DNA of 64,000 bases from Haloechinothrix sp033042135 (GTDB lineage: Bacteria; Actinomycetota; Actinomycetes; Mycobacteriales; Pseudonocardiaceae): NCBI RefSeq assembly GCF_033042135.1, contig NZ_WBXM01000001.1, forward strand, positions 248,001 through 312,000. The letters are read 5' to 3'. The notes beneath the pieces were generated by a model. That model searched no databases. It had not been told where the DNA came from and saw nothing but the letters and a program-made list of their open reading frames with translations. Made by a program: the position numbers and the translations under genes. Shown in pieces: positions 44,686-55,648 of this stretch. Numbering within the stretch: the first letter of the stretch is position 1; every line of letters starts with the position of its first letter.

Positions 44686-44803
44686 GGATTGTCAGGAGCA
44701 GGCGCTGGATCCCCGGGGGTACCGGCGGCCGATGACGTGATGAAGGACACAGGCGCAACGTGTGCACCGAGGGTGTGGCGCGAGAACGAGCTTGAGGTGA
44801 GGG

Positions 44804-47401
<2,598 letters not shown>

Positions 47402-47451
47402 CGGCCTGGCCGGTAGCCGCTGCTGGGCCGCCGGAACCGGTGGGCAGGGGC

Positions 47452-47504
47452 GAGCCGAAGGACTCCTCGGGTACCGGATAGGTACCCAACGGGCCCTTCG
47501 GCTC
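47452..47504. repeat. Intergenic inverted repeat, family A copy 3
   Basis: 53-bp palindrome with ends GAGCCGAAGG and CCTTCGGCTC. In inverse orientation it aligns without gaps to the copies at 886-938 and 28487-28539. It lies 50 bases after the clpB stop and 68 bases before the next start. Confidence 0.85.
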
Positions 47505-47571
47505 GCCCCGATCTGGCAGCGACACGCTGCGGTGATCGTGGTACCCGGGGGGTGCGCGATAGGGTGTACGC

Positions 47572-48303
47572 GTGGGTATACCGGCGTGGATCTGGTTTGT
47601 GATCGCCTTCGTCGCCCTTGTGTCGGGCCTGGCGCTGCTGGCGACCGACCGCGCGCGCGAAGGCCAGCGCAACCGGGAGCGGTTGCGCTGGGCGGACCTG
47701 CGTGGCTGGCAGTTCGCGGAGGAGGACCCGCGGATGGTCAGCCACTGGACCGAGGGCGCGATGGGCTACTTCGGCGCCGACGCCGCCGTGAACGTGGTCG
47801 CGGGTACCACGTTCACCAGCGAGGGCAGGCGCTCGGTGTACATCTTCGATCTCGAAACCGATCGGCAGATTCCCGCGATCGTGGTGGCGGTGCGGTGCGG
47901 CAAGGCGTACCCGGTGCTGTTGGAGCTGTGGCTGGCCAGCGTGCCGTTCCAGCGTGCGGAGATGCCGGAGCTGCTCGGCCCTGCCGGGCAACGCTACGCG
48001 TTCACCGACGACGTCGAGCAGGCCAGGGAAACGGTCACGCAGGACCTGGTGGACGCTGCCGACGAGCTGGGTGGCGACGTCAGCGTGGTGTGGGTCGAGC
48101 ACGACTGGGTGCTCGCCGCCGTCTCACCGAACGCGGGGCCGTCCCGGCTGGAACGGCTGCTGCGCGATGTCGGTGAGATCGCAGACATCATCGATCCGGC
48201 CGACGAGGACGAGGGTCCGGACGGTAAGCACATCTGGCAGAACCCACCGGAAGGCGTGCGCCCCGTGGACACCATGCACGAGAGGCCGCACGGCGAGATC
48301 TAA
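47572..48303 (+). CDS. Conserved membrane-anchored protein, Rv0383c-like position
   Basis: 243 residues from GTG 47572. One N-terminal membrane segment (WIWFVIAFVALVSGLALLA) is followed by a soluble domain without recognised family: RLRWADLRGWQFAEEDPRMV, GTTFTSEGRRSVYIFDLET and SVVWVEHDWVLAAVSPNAGPSRLERLLRDVGEIADI. It sits directly after clpB, as does Rv0383c (a conserved putative exported protein) in M. tuberculosis; the match is by position and size. The acidic C-terminus ends HERPHGEI. Confidence 0.75.
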   Translation: MGIPAWIWFVIAFVALVSGLALLATDRAREGQRNRERLRWADLRGWQFAEEDPRMVSHWTEGAMGYFGADAAVNVVAGTTFTSEGRRSVYIFDLETDRQIPAIVVAVRCGKAYPVLLELWLASVPFQRAEMPELLGPAGQRYAFTDDVEQARETVTQDLVDAADELGGDVSVVWVEHDWVLAAVSPNAGPSRLERLLRDVGEIADIIDPADEDEGPDGKHIWQNPPEGVRPVDTMHERPHGEI

Positions 48304-48324
48304 ACGGGACGGGGCGTTTTCGAT

Positions 48325-49098
48325 ATGGCTACAGCATTGGTCACCGGCGCCACTGCGGGTATCGGCGCGGAGTTCACCAGGCAGCTCGCGGACCAGGGGT
48401 ACGATCTCGTGCTCGTCGCTCGTGACGAGGACCGGCTGAACGCGGCCGCCGACGAGCTCCAGCGGCGTCACGGGGTGAGTACCGAGGTGCTGCCCGCGGA
48501 CCTGTCGGACCCGCAGCACCGCGAGCGGGTGGAGAAGCGGCTCGCGGACGACCCGGTCGACGTGCTGATCAACAACGCGGGCTACGGGCTGAACTCGGCG
48601 TTCGCCGAGGTCGACCCAGAGAAGCTGCAGGCGCAGCTCGACGTGAACGTCACCAGCGTGCTGCGGCTGACCAGAGCAGCCGTGCCCGGCATGGTGCGGC
48701 GTGGCCACGGGGCCGTGGTCAACGTATCCAGCGTCGCCGGATACTTCCCGTCAACCGGTCCCGCCTACGGCGCCACCAAGGCGTGGGTCACCGCGTTCTC
48801 CGAGGGTATGGCCGCCTCGCTGGCCGAAAGCGGGGTGCGGGTCCTGGCCCTGTGCCCTGGCTTCACCCGGACCGAGTTCCACCAGCGGTCCGGCGACGAC
48901 GTCTCCCGCATCCCCGGCTGGCTCTGGCTGGAGGCAGACCGCGTGGTGCGCGAGTGCCTGGACGACCTGGCGAAGGGCAAGCGCATCTCGGTACCCGGCA
49001 AGCGCTGGAAACTTGTCACCGGCGTCGGCAGGATGCTGCCCCCACCGGTGCTCCGCTTCGCCGAACGCAAGATCTCCGGCGGCCGAACGCGCACCTGA
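48325..49098 (+). CDS. Short-chain dehydrogenase/reductase (SDR)
   Basis: 257 residues. Rossmann motif TGATAGIGAEF near 7-17, NNAGYG near 90, catalytic Ser in NVSSVAGYF and Tyr/Lys in PAYGATKAW (about 148-152), PGFTRTEF after it. This is a classical SDR, NADP-preferring by the Arg in LVARDEDRL. The C-terminus GRMLPPPVLRFAERKISGG is of interest because a decayed copy of it is found at 53700-53772. Substrate unknown. In related actinomycetes an SDR commonly lies near clpB and pyrE. Confidence 0.92.
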   Translation: MATALVTGATAGIGAEFTRQLADQGYDLVLVARDEDRLNAAADELQRRHGVSTEVLPADLSDPQHRERVEKRLADDPVDVLINNAGYGLNSAFAEVDPEKLQAQLDVNVTSVLRLTRAAVPGMVRRGHGAVVNVSSVAGYFPSTGPAYGATKAWVTAFSEGMAASLAESGVRVLALCPGFTRTEFHQRSGDDVSRIPGWLWLEADRVVRECLDDLAKGKRISVPGKRWKLVTGVGRMLPPPVLRFAERKISGGRTRT

Positions 49099-49110
49099 CG
49101 GGGCGGGTTG

Positions 49111-49166
49111 GGGAGCTGAACGTGACGTTCGGCGCCCTCTACGGCACCGGTGTCCCGTTCGGCTCC
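49111..49166. repeat. Intergenic inverted repeat, family B copy 3
   Basis: Opens GGGAGCTGAACGTGACGTTC and closes CGTTCGGCTCC. The outer arms pair as in the other copies while the inner arm has drifted. It begins 12 bases after the SDR stop. Confidence 0.8.
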
Positions 49167-49219
49167 GTCCCGAGCCGTGCGCATGACGGCATCCGATCCA
49201 TTCGACAGGGAGGCCGATC

Positions 49220-50062
49220 TTGACCGCCCCTGCTCGCCGCGAGTCGATCCTGCGCGTATTGGCGAGATTCGCCAGTCGGATCAGCCTTCCAGCAGTCTGG
49301 ATCACCGGACTAGCGCTGGTGACCGCGGTCGCCGGGTTCGGGCCACCCGGCTACCTCGCCGGTCCGTTGTTCGCGGGATGTGTCGTACTGCTGTTCATCG
49401 CACCCCGCGGCGACAGCGAAGCTGCGCCGGTGCCTGTCGGTGTGCCCGTCGCGGGCACCTGGCGCGCCCTCAACAGTCCGGGGACGAAGATTCCCAGCCA
49501 CGGAGTTCATGACTACGCCCAGACGTTCGCCATCGATCTCGTGAGAATCGCGGATGAACCCGAGCAAGGTTCCTCCCGAAGGATCCGGATCGTCAGTTTC
49601 CGCAAGCCGCGCGAGTACCCCGCGTTCGGAGCCGCCGTCATCGCACCTGTCAGCGGCCGTGTGGTTGTGGCTCGGGATCGCTGGGACCGGGACCACCGCT
49701 CGCGTGACTCGATCGCCGGGCTCGCGTACTTCATGATCGAAAATATCGTGCGATCGCTGCTCGGGCGGTCTCGCGTATTGGGTAATCATATTGTCATCGA
49801 CGCCGGAAACTCGGTCTACGCAGTCGTCGCTCACCTTCGACGAAACTCTGCCGGCGTGCAGTTCGGTCAGTATGTGCGGCGGGGCGAGTTCCTCGCGGAG
49901 TGCGGAAACTCGGGGAACAGCACGGAGCCACATGTGCATTTCCAGCTCCAAGACAGACCGGGCGCAGGAGCGGCGGGAATTCCTTTCCGTTTCGAATCCG
50001 CCGACGGGTCCGACATCGGGGTCCCAGCCAATGGCGAGACGATTGTGTCCCGGACAGGGTAG
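49220..50062 (+). CDS. M23-family (LytM-type) metallopeptidase, membrane anchored
   Basis: 280 residues from TTG 49220, with GGGAGG upstream. Two hydrophobic segments near residues 20-65 anchor it. The peptidase domain has a His-Asp pair in SHGVHDYAQTFAIDLV near 100 and the His-x-His in TEPHVHFQL near 240, with GRVVVARD, GNHIVIDAG and VVAHLRRNS between. These are zinc ligands of LytM/M23 enzymes, which cut peptidoglycan cross-bridges; the first His-Asp spacing is atypical. Codon use is slightly less G+C-rich than in neighbouring genes. Confidence 0.82.
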   Translation: MTAPARRESILRVLARFASRISLPAVWITGLALVTAVAGFGPPGYLAGPLFAGCVVLLFIAPRGDSEAAPVPVGVPVAGTWRALNSPGTKIPSHGVHDYAQTFAIDLVRIADEPEQGSSRRIRIVSFRKPREYPAFGAAVIAPVSGRVVVARDRWDRDHRSRDSIAGLAYFMIENIVRSLLGRSRVLGNHIVIDAGNSVYAVVAHLRRNSAGVQFGQYVRRGEFLAECGNSGNSTEPHVHFQLQDRPGAGAAGIPFRFESADGSDIGVPANGETIVSRTG

Positions 50063-50132
50063 GGCAAACCCCCGCTGAGATGCGGGAGCGCGCTGGATTC
50101 CAGTGACGCCGGCCGGTGCCGAGACTCGACGT

Positions 50133-51179
50133 ATGAGCCACACATCGTCGCCGGAAGCGACTCCGCGCATGGGATCGAGTGACTTCACCGAGCTGTCCCG
50201 GCGCATCCGCGAGGCGGGACTCCTGGCGCACCGTCCCGGTTACTACACGGCGCGCATCGCCGTCGTAACCACCGCGCTCGTCGCGGCATGGGCAGTGTTC
50301 GCCCTGTTCGGACAGACCTGGTGGCCGCTGATCGCGGTCGTACTCGCGGCACTGAGCGGGCAGGTCGCCCTCCTCGCGCACGACATCGCGCACCGGCAGG
50401 TCTTCCCGAGCAGGCGATCGGCGGAGATCGCAGGCCTGCTGTTCGGCAACCTGACGCTCGGCATGTCGTACGGCTGGTGGATGCGCAAGCACACCCGTCA
50501 CCACGCCAACCCGAACCACGAGGACCTCGATCCCGACGTCGCTCCGGCGGTTCTGGTGTGGTCCCGCAGGCAGGCGACGCGTAGCAGCGGTCTCCCGCGG
50601 TTCGTCGGCCGGTGGCAGGCGTACCTGTTCCTCCCGCTGCTCACGCTGGAAGGCCTGAACCTGCACGTTGCCAGCGTGCGGGCTGTGCTGGAGCCCGGGA
50701 TGCGACGGCGCGGCCTGGAGGCGGGCCTGCTGCTGGCACACTTCGCTGGCTACCTGGCGGTTGTGGGTACGGTCTTGCCGCTACCGCAGGCCATCGCTTT
50801 CGTCGCGGTACACAAGGCACTCTGGGGCGTCTATCTCGGAGTCATCTTCGCGCCCAACCACAAGGGGATGCCGGAACCTGAGAGCAGTGACTTCCTCCGC
50901 AAGCAGGTCTGCACAACGCGCAATGTCCGCGGCGGACGGTTGACCGATCTGGCCCTTGGCGGGCTGAACCACCAGATCGAGCACCACCTGTTCCCGAGCA
51001 TGCCGACACCGAACCTGCGCGCGGCGCGTCCGCTGGTACGGGACCATTGCGCGCGTCTCGGGATCTCCTACCACGAGGTGGGGCTGCTGCGGTCCTGGCA
51101 AGAGGCCCTCCGGCACTTGCACGATGCGGGCGCGCCGCTGCGCGAGGTAGGGACAGCCCCACCCGGTGAAGGCCGGTGA
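50133..51179 (+). CDS. Membrane fatty acid desaturase
   Basis: 348 residues from ATG 50133 (GTG 50103 possible). The three histidine boxes of di-iron desaturases are present: LLAHDIAHRQ near 85, RKHTRHHANPN near 120, and NHQIEHHLFP near 285. Four membrane segments are grouped in two pairs. Acts on acyl-lipids or acyl-CoA within the membrane. Its stop overlaps the next gene (GTGA), and the run continues into a histidine kinase and response regulator, so desaturation may be under direct membrane sensing. Confidence 0.92.
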   Translation: MSHTSSPEATPRMGSSDFTELSRRIREAGLLAHRPGYYTARIAVVTTALVAAWAVFALFGQTWWPLIAVVLAALSGQVALLAHDIAHRQVFPSRRSAEIAGLLFGNLTLGMSYGWWMRKHTRHHANPNHEDLDPDVAPAVLVWSRRQATRSSGLPRFVGRWQAYLFLPLLTLEGLNLHVASVRAVLEPGMRRRGLEAGLLLAHFAGYLAVVGTVLPLPQAIAFVAVHKALWGVYLGVIFAPNHKGMPEPESSDFLRKQVCTTRNVRGGRLTDLALGGLNHQIEHHLFPSMPTPNLRAARPLVRDHCARLGISYHEVGLLRSWQEALRHLHDAGAPLREVGTAPPGEGR

Positions 51180-51859
51180 GCCGCATGGCCATCGCACCGC
51201 CCGGTAACGAGACTTGCTCCATGACCCGGACCGAATCACCGGCGCCAGCCCGGACCGAGCGCCCACCCATGCTCGGCTCGCTGGGATACCTGCTGATGAA
51301 CCTGCCGCTCGGGATCTTCTGGTTCAGCCTGCTCGTCACCCTGATCGCGGTGAGCGCGGGCACCGCGATCATCTGGGTCGGCCTGGCCACTGGCGCCTTC
51401 ACCGTGCTGTTGTGGCGCGGCGCGGCCACGATCGAACGGGCGCGGGCGCACGCCATGCTGGGCAGCCACATCCCCGAGCCGTACCGGGAGCTGCCGGACG
51501 ACCGGCAGTCGGTGCGCTGGAAGGCACGCCTGCGCGACACTGCCACCTGGAAGGACCTCGGGTATCTGCTCGTGCTGCTGCCCGCCGGTATCGTCGAGTT
51601 CGTGCTGATGGTGACGGCTTGGTCGACCAGTTTGGCGCTGCTCGGACTACCGATCTACTACCGGTTCCTGCCGAGCGGGGCTTACCACTTCCCGACCTAC
51701 GAGCCGGATCACGCGTGGTTCACCGTCGACTCGGTCGCCACCGCGTTGCCGTTCGCGGCGGCGGGTGTGCTCGCCCTTCTCCTGGCGATCGCGCTGACCA
51801 GGGCGCTCGGCGCAGCACACGCCAGGTTCGCGCTCGGCATGCTCGGCAGGGCAGCGTGA
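51176..51859 (+). CDS. Membrane sensor-domain protein
   Basis: 227 residues. Four hydrophobic segments are arranged as two pairs: LGYLLMNLPLGIFWFSLLVTLIAV, then TAIIWVGLATGAFTVLLW, and DLGYLLVLLPAGIVEFVLMVTAW with a last pair near 195-215. The repeated LGYLL-N/V-LPLG motif is the putative sensor module found in actinobacterial HisKA_3 kinases, also seen in the kinase immediately downstream. GTG 51176 overlaps the desaturase stop; ATG 51185 or 51221 are alternatives. It has no kinase domain, so it may be a detached sensor partner. Confidence 0.8.
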   Translation: MSRMAIAPPGNETCSMTRTESPAPARTERPPMLGSLGYLLMNLPLGIFWFSLLVTLIAVSAGTAIIWVGLATGAFTVLLWRGAATIERARAHAMLGSHIPEPYRELPDDRQSVRWKARLRDTATWKDLGYLLVLLPAGIVEFVLMVTAWSTSLALLGLPIYYRFLPSGAYHFPTYEPDHAWFTVDSVATALPFAAAGVLALLLAIALTRALGAAHARFALGMLGRAA

Positions 51860-52992
51860 CCGCCCCGCATCACGGGCAGCTGCCGTGGCCGAGGCCCGTC
51901 CGCGCGATCGTCTTCCTGATCGCGAGCTTCCCGATCCGGCTCGGGCAGTTCGTCGCCGTCGTGGTGCTCACCCTGGTCGGTATCGCGACCACGGTCGTCT
52001 GGATCGGCGTGCCGATCCTGATGGTTATCACGGCACTCGTGCGCTACCTCGGCGACCGGGAACGCCAGTGGATTCGCACTATGCTCGGCGCGCCGCTGCC
52101 ACCCGCCGTCCGCAGTCCCGAGTCAGGCGGACACGTGCGGCGGTGGCGGGTGCGGCTCACCGACCCGAGTACCTGGCGTGATCTCGGCTACCTGCTCCTG
52201 GCGTTCCCGCTGGGCGTGCTCGGTCTGGTCGTCGGGCTGGTGGGCATCGTGCTGGTGCCGGTCGGCATCTGGGTGGCCCCGGGCCTGGCGTGGCTGCACG
52301 GCAGGATGGCCATGGGTCTGCTCGGCCCGGACGAGTCGCGGCGGCTGGCCGCCCAGGCCGAGCGGTTGCAGGCCTCACGGGCGCGCGGGGTGGACGCGGC
52401 GGAGAACGAGCGGCGGCGCATCGAGCGGGATCTGCATGACGGGGCGCAGCAGCGGCTGGTGTCGCTGGCGATGAACCTGGGGATGGCGAGATCGAAGATG
52501 ACCAGTGATCCCGCAGCGGCGGGCGAGCTCGTCGCCGACGCGCACGCTGACGCCAAGACCGCTGTCACCGAGTTGCGCGACCTCGCTCGTGGGATCTATC
52601 CGGCTGTGCTGGCCGATCGCGGGCTGGACGCCGCGGTGTCCTCCCTCGCAGCGAGCTGCCCGGCGCCGGTGGATGTCGACGTCGAGCCGGAGGTCGTCAC
52701 GCCCCGCCCACCGAGTGCCGTCGAGACCTGCGCGTACTTCCTCGTCGGGGAGGCGCTGACCAATGTCGCCAAGCATGCGGCAGCCACCCGCGCGCGGGTG
52801 CACGCACGGCGGGAGGGTGACACGGTGATCGTCGAGGTCACCGACGACGGCGTCGGTGGGGCGAGGCTGCGGGGCGGTAGTGGCTTGTCGGGACTCGCCG
52901 ATCGCGCGGCCGCCATCGAGGGCACGGTGACCGTGCACAGCCCGTCTGGCGGTCCCACTGTGATCAGGGCGGTGCTGCCATGCGTGTGGTGA
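51856..52992 (+). CDS. Sensor histidine kinase, NarL-partner (HisKA_3) type
   Basis: 378 residues from GTG 51856, overlapping the previous stop. The N-terminal half has the same sensor module as the preceding gene (FLIASFPIRLGQFVAVVVLTLVGIATTVVWIG; LGYLLLAFPLGVLGLVVGLVG). The phospho-acceptor His is in ENERRRIERDLHDGAQQRL at about 193. The ATPase has GEALTNVAKHA, DDGVGGARLRGGSGLSGLADR. It phosphorylates the regulator encoded 13 bases before its own stop. Membrane sensing beside a desaturase gene resembles the DesK arrangement. Confidence 0.92.
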   Translation: MTAPHHGQLPWPRPVRAIVFLIASFPIRLGQFVAVVVLTLVGIATTVVWIGVPILMVITALVRYLGDRERQWIRTMLGAPLPPAVRSPESGGHVRRWRVRLTDPSTWRDLGYLLLAFPLGVLGLVVGLVGIVLVPVGIWVAPGLAWLHGRMAMGLLGPDESRRLAAQAERLQASRARGVDAAENERRRIERDLHDGAQQRLVSLAMNLGMARSKMTSDPAAAGELVADAHADAKTAVTELRDLARGIYPAVLADRGLDAAVSSLAASCPAPVDVDVEPEVVTPRPPSAVETCAYFLVGEALTNVAKHAAATRARVHARREGDTVIVEVTDDGVGGARLRGGSGLSGLADRAAAIEGTVTVHSPSGGPTVIRAVLPCVW

Positions 52993-53633
52993 TCGCGGAG
53001 GACGCCGCGCTGGTGCGGGCCGGCCTCGAACGCTTGCTGGCCGACGCAGGAATCAGCACGGTCGCGGCCGTCGACAACGGCGCGGACTTGCTGGCTGCGG
53101 TTCGGGACCACCGGCCGGACCTGGCGTTGGTCGATGTCCGGATGCCGCCCACCTACACGGCGGAGGGCCTCAGCGCGGCGTTGCACGCCCGCGAGATCGT
53201 GCCGGGGCTCCCCGTTCTCGTGTTGTCCCAGTACGTGGAGGAGACCTACGCGGTCGAGCTGTTCACCGGCGGCGCGGGCGGGGTCGGCTACCTGCTCAAG
53301 GAGCGTGTGGCCGATGTCGACGAGTTCCTCGATGCGATGCGCCGGGTCGCCGGTGGTGGCACGGCCATCGACCAGCAGGTGATCGCGCAGCTGATGGCCC
53401 GGCGTGCCGGTAGCCCGCTGGACCGGCTCAGCGAGCGCGAGGCCGAGGTGTTGCGGCTCATGGCGCAGGGACTGTCCAACACCGCGATCGCGCGCAGCCT
53501 CGTCGTCTCGCACGGCGCTGTGGAAAAGCACATCGGCAACATCTTCGCCAAGCTCGACCTGCCCGGCGACGCCGAGGAACACCGCAGGGTGCGTGCCGTG
53601 TTGACCTACCTGGACCGTCGCGCTATGGGCTGA
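52980..53633 (+). CDS. LuxR/NarL-type response regulator
   Basis: 217 residues. Receiver with IAEDAALVR, phospho-acceptor Asp in LALVDVRMP near 52, and GYLLKER with the conserved Lys. HTH at about 148-200 (LSEREAEVLRLMAQGLSNTAIARSLVVSHGAVEKHIGNIFAKL). The start overlaps the kinase gene by 13 bases. Likely controls the desaturase operon; no direct repeat typical of a target was identified. Its stop codon lies at the edge of the SDR relic described next. Confidence 0.92.
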   Translation: MRVVIAEDAALVRAGLERLLADAGISTVAAVDNGADLLAAVRDHRPDLALVDVRMPPTYTAEGLSAALHAREIVPGLPVLVLSQYVEETYAVELFTGGAGGVGYLLKERVADVDEFLDAMRRVAGGGTAIDQQVIAQLMARRAGSPLDRLSEREAEVLRLMAQGLSNTAIARSLVVSHGAVEKHIGNIFAKLDLPGDAEEHRRVRAVLTYLDRRAMG

Positions 53634-53772
53634 ACTCGGCGTTCGCGGAGATCGATACCGGGAAGATATAGCCGCAGCATGACTGAACGTAGCCGATGGC
53701 GGCAGGATGCTTTCTCCGCCGGTGCTCTGCTTCGCAGAGCGAACGATCGCTGGCGGCCACACCCGCACCTGA
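53630..53772 (+). pseudogene. Relic of an SDR gene with a large internal deletion
   Basis: The stretch from 53630 translates as LNSAFAEIDTGKI, nearly the same as LNSAFAEVDPEKL in the SDR at 48325-49098, then hits a stop. From about 53700 another frame reads GRMLSPPVLCFAER and GGHTRT and stops at 53772, matching the SDR C-terminus GRMLPPPVLRFAER and GGRTRT. Some 370 bases of the gene between these are missing. It is a decayed second copy of the SDR gene, left at the border of the accessory insert. Confidence 0.85.
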
Positions 53773-53832
53773 GTGGATGGAGTGGGACGAATCAGCCGCC
53801 TCCCTCGTGCAGGTCTGCTACGGTTAGTTCCC

Positions 53833-54552
53833 ATGCGACCACGGTGGGGATTCGTCGAAGGTGACGAGTGGGACGAAGAAGACGAGTCGGCACATGTCGA
53901 CGACTCGTCGGACGACGATGAGCTGCTGCACGGACAAGATTCGCACGGCATCGTGACGGTAACCGTCACCGATCAAGCCAAGGTCGTGTTAGTTCACCTT
54001 GAGCCAGCGTGGAGGTCGTCGATCGCACCACGCGCTCTCGATTCAAGCGTTCTTGAGGCCGCGAACGCGGCCACCATGCACGCGCTGGCCAAACAAGTTG
54101 AGCAAACGGATATGAGTGGGGAGGAGACTGTACAGGACGTACACGCCCAAGCGCCAGCATCGTGGTTGAAGGAAACGAGTCAAAACGATTCGCCGATCAC
54201 CAAGCAGGACGCTATGCGACTCCTTGACGCGGTTTCGACTGATCTCGGTAACTACCTTGATGAGGTTACTAGGGTTATCAGTCGGGAATTTACTGTAGAA
54301 AGTGGAGGCGGACACGTAAACGTTACGTCGAAGCAAGGTCAGATTTCCGCCGTATCGGTCGATTTAGCTTGGGCCTCGCAAGTACGCCACACGTAGATCC
54401 AGAGCGAGATCCTAGACGCGATTCAGCAGCAGGAATCCGAATGTTCCCTGGGCGGTCTCGCCCAGGGGCCAAAGAGCAAGGCAATATCTGAGTTGCTGGC
54501 CTTGACAGCGGACCCGGAATCTTTGATACAGCGTATCAGGCCGTCATCTTAG
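53833..54552 (+). pseudogene. YbaB/EbfC-like protein, interrupted by an in-frame TAG
   Basis: From ATG 53833 the frame runs to a TAG at 54394-54396 (187 residues). There is an acidic N-terminus, then VTVTVTDQAKVVLVHLEP and SVLEAANAATMHAL (YbaB-like strand-helix), and a second segment VNVTSKQGQISAVSVDL. After the TAG the same frame stays open for 51 codons, and these look like the natural end of such proteins (IQSEILDAIQQQE; KSKAISELLALTADPESLIQRI), stopping at 54552. A single C-to-T change of CAG would explain it. In ESX loci YbaB-like proteins often precede WXG100 genes, as here. It may also be a short intact protein of 187 residues. Confidence 0.7.
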
Positions 54553-54568
54553 CAGGGGGTAGTAGAAA

Positions 54569-54880
54569 ATGTCGGGAAACGGTGACCCGGATGTGGAAGC
54601 GGCATTCGAAGCGCTCGTTCACGATGCAAAAAAATGGGAGGAAGTCGCTGAAGATCTAACTGGACCAAGCTACTCGATCTGGCCACTTGAGATTAGCGGT
54701 CCGAAAGATATTATGCCATTCGGCATGAGCGCGGGACTCGACGAGAAGTATAATCAAGTACGAGTTCAAGTTCAAGATATGTTGAACCAAGCGAACGATT
54801 ACTTTTTCAAGTTGGCGTCAACGCTTCGCCAGGTAGCGTCGGATTACGCCGCAGGAGGAAGGAATTTCGTCGAATCTTAA
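54569..54880 (+). CDS. WXG100-like ESX protein, small
   Basis: 103 residues from ATG 54569 with AGGGGG upstream. A first helix (DVEAAFEALVHDAKKWEEVAEDL) and a long second helix (LDEKYNQVRVQVQDMLNQANDYFFKLASTLRQVASDYAAG) form a helical hairpin of the ESAT-6/WXG100 type. There is no clear WxG turn; a loop of about 30 residues with SIWPLEISGPKDI replaces it. Probably secreted as a dimer or used as partner of the next protein. Low G+C like its neighbours. Confidence 0.75.
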   Translation: MSGNGDPDVEAAFEALVHDAKKWEEVAEDLTGPSYSIWPLEISGPKDIMPFGMSAGLDEKYNQVRVQVQDMLNQANDYFFKLASTLRQVASDYAAGGRNFVES

Positions 54881-54907
54881 CTCTATCGGTAAGGTGCTGG
54901 ATGGGGA

Positions 54908-55648
54908 ATGACATCTGAGGTTATCGGTGATACTCAGGACAAATTTCGCGAACTCGAAGAACGAGTAGCAGATTTTTTTGACAAGGCTAACGATGCGCTA
55001 AGTTGGGTCCCAGGGCAGTTCGAGCACCTCATCGAGCCGATTCGGGACGGCCTTGATAGACTTCGCCAGAAAATTGACGAGCTGTGGAGTAAGGTTAACG
55101 AATTTCTGGATAACTCCGGGGATCCGGACAAGCTGAACAGATTTGCAGATGAGTGGTCAGATGCGATCGGGAATCCTGTCGGGAATGTAGCAGCCAATGT
55201 AAAACTTGACCACATGCGGACCAACATCGAATGGACTGGCCGGGCTGCAGAAGCGTATAAGGCCAACGTTCCCCGTCAAAGCGAACTACTCGAGAAGATT
55301 CAGTCAGTAGCAATCGAGATTCGCGACTCTTTGAGGTCGCTGGCTAATGGTATAGAAACATTCTGGATAGCGGTGGCGTTCGCGGTTGCATCGGCCCTTG
55401 TTGCGATTACCGGCGCTATTGCAGGTCTCGCTGGCGTCGTCACAATACCGGCGGGAATTGCAGCGGCCGCAGGTGGTGTATCTGCCTTGATTGCGTCTGC
55501 CGGAGTGGCTGTAACTGAGATCAAGGCGCTCATGGATAAGGAAAGCATAGCACAAGAATCGATAGTGCAGAAGGCTGAGGCACTTGGCGATGAGTGGGCT
55601 ACCTCATCGTTTGATCTATCGGATATAGATAATTGGGAGCCTTTCTAG
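54908..55648 (+). CDS. Large WXG100-type protein with hydrophobic C-terminal hairpin
   Basis: 246 residues from ATG 54908. Long helices (TQDKFRELEERVADFFDKANDAL and IRDGLDRLRQKIDELWSKVNEFL) lead to IEWTGRAAEAYKANVPRQ near 110, where WTG is the WxG turn. A hydrophobic helical hairpin follows at about 150-200 (WIAVAFAVASALVAITGAIAGLAGVV and AGIAAAAGGVSALIASAGVAV). The acidic C-terminus ends SDIDNWEPF. The hydrophobic hairpin resembles those of T7SS effectors that insert into membranes. Its stop overlaps the next start (TAGTG). Confidence 0.75.
   Translation: MTSEVIGDTQDKFRELEERVADFFDKANDALSWVPGQFEHLIEPIRDGLDRLRQKIDELWSKVNEFLDNSGDPDKLNRFADEWSDAIGNPVGNVAANVKLDHMRTNIEWTGRAAEAYKANVPRQSELLEKIQSVAIEIRDSLRSLANGIETFWIAVAFAVASALVAITGAIAGLAGVVTIPAGIAAAAGGVSALIASAGVAVTEIKALMDKESIAQESIVQKAEALGDEWATSSFDLSDIDNWEPF

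Noticed and set aside
54446..54467. CCCTGGGCG...CGCCCAGGG hairpin as a terminator
   Set aside because: It lies inside the open continuation of the YbaB-like gene, so it is more likely old coding sequence than a terminator. It could still stop some transcripts.
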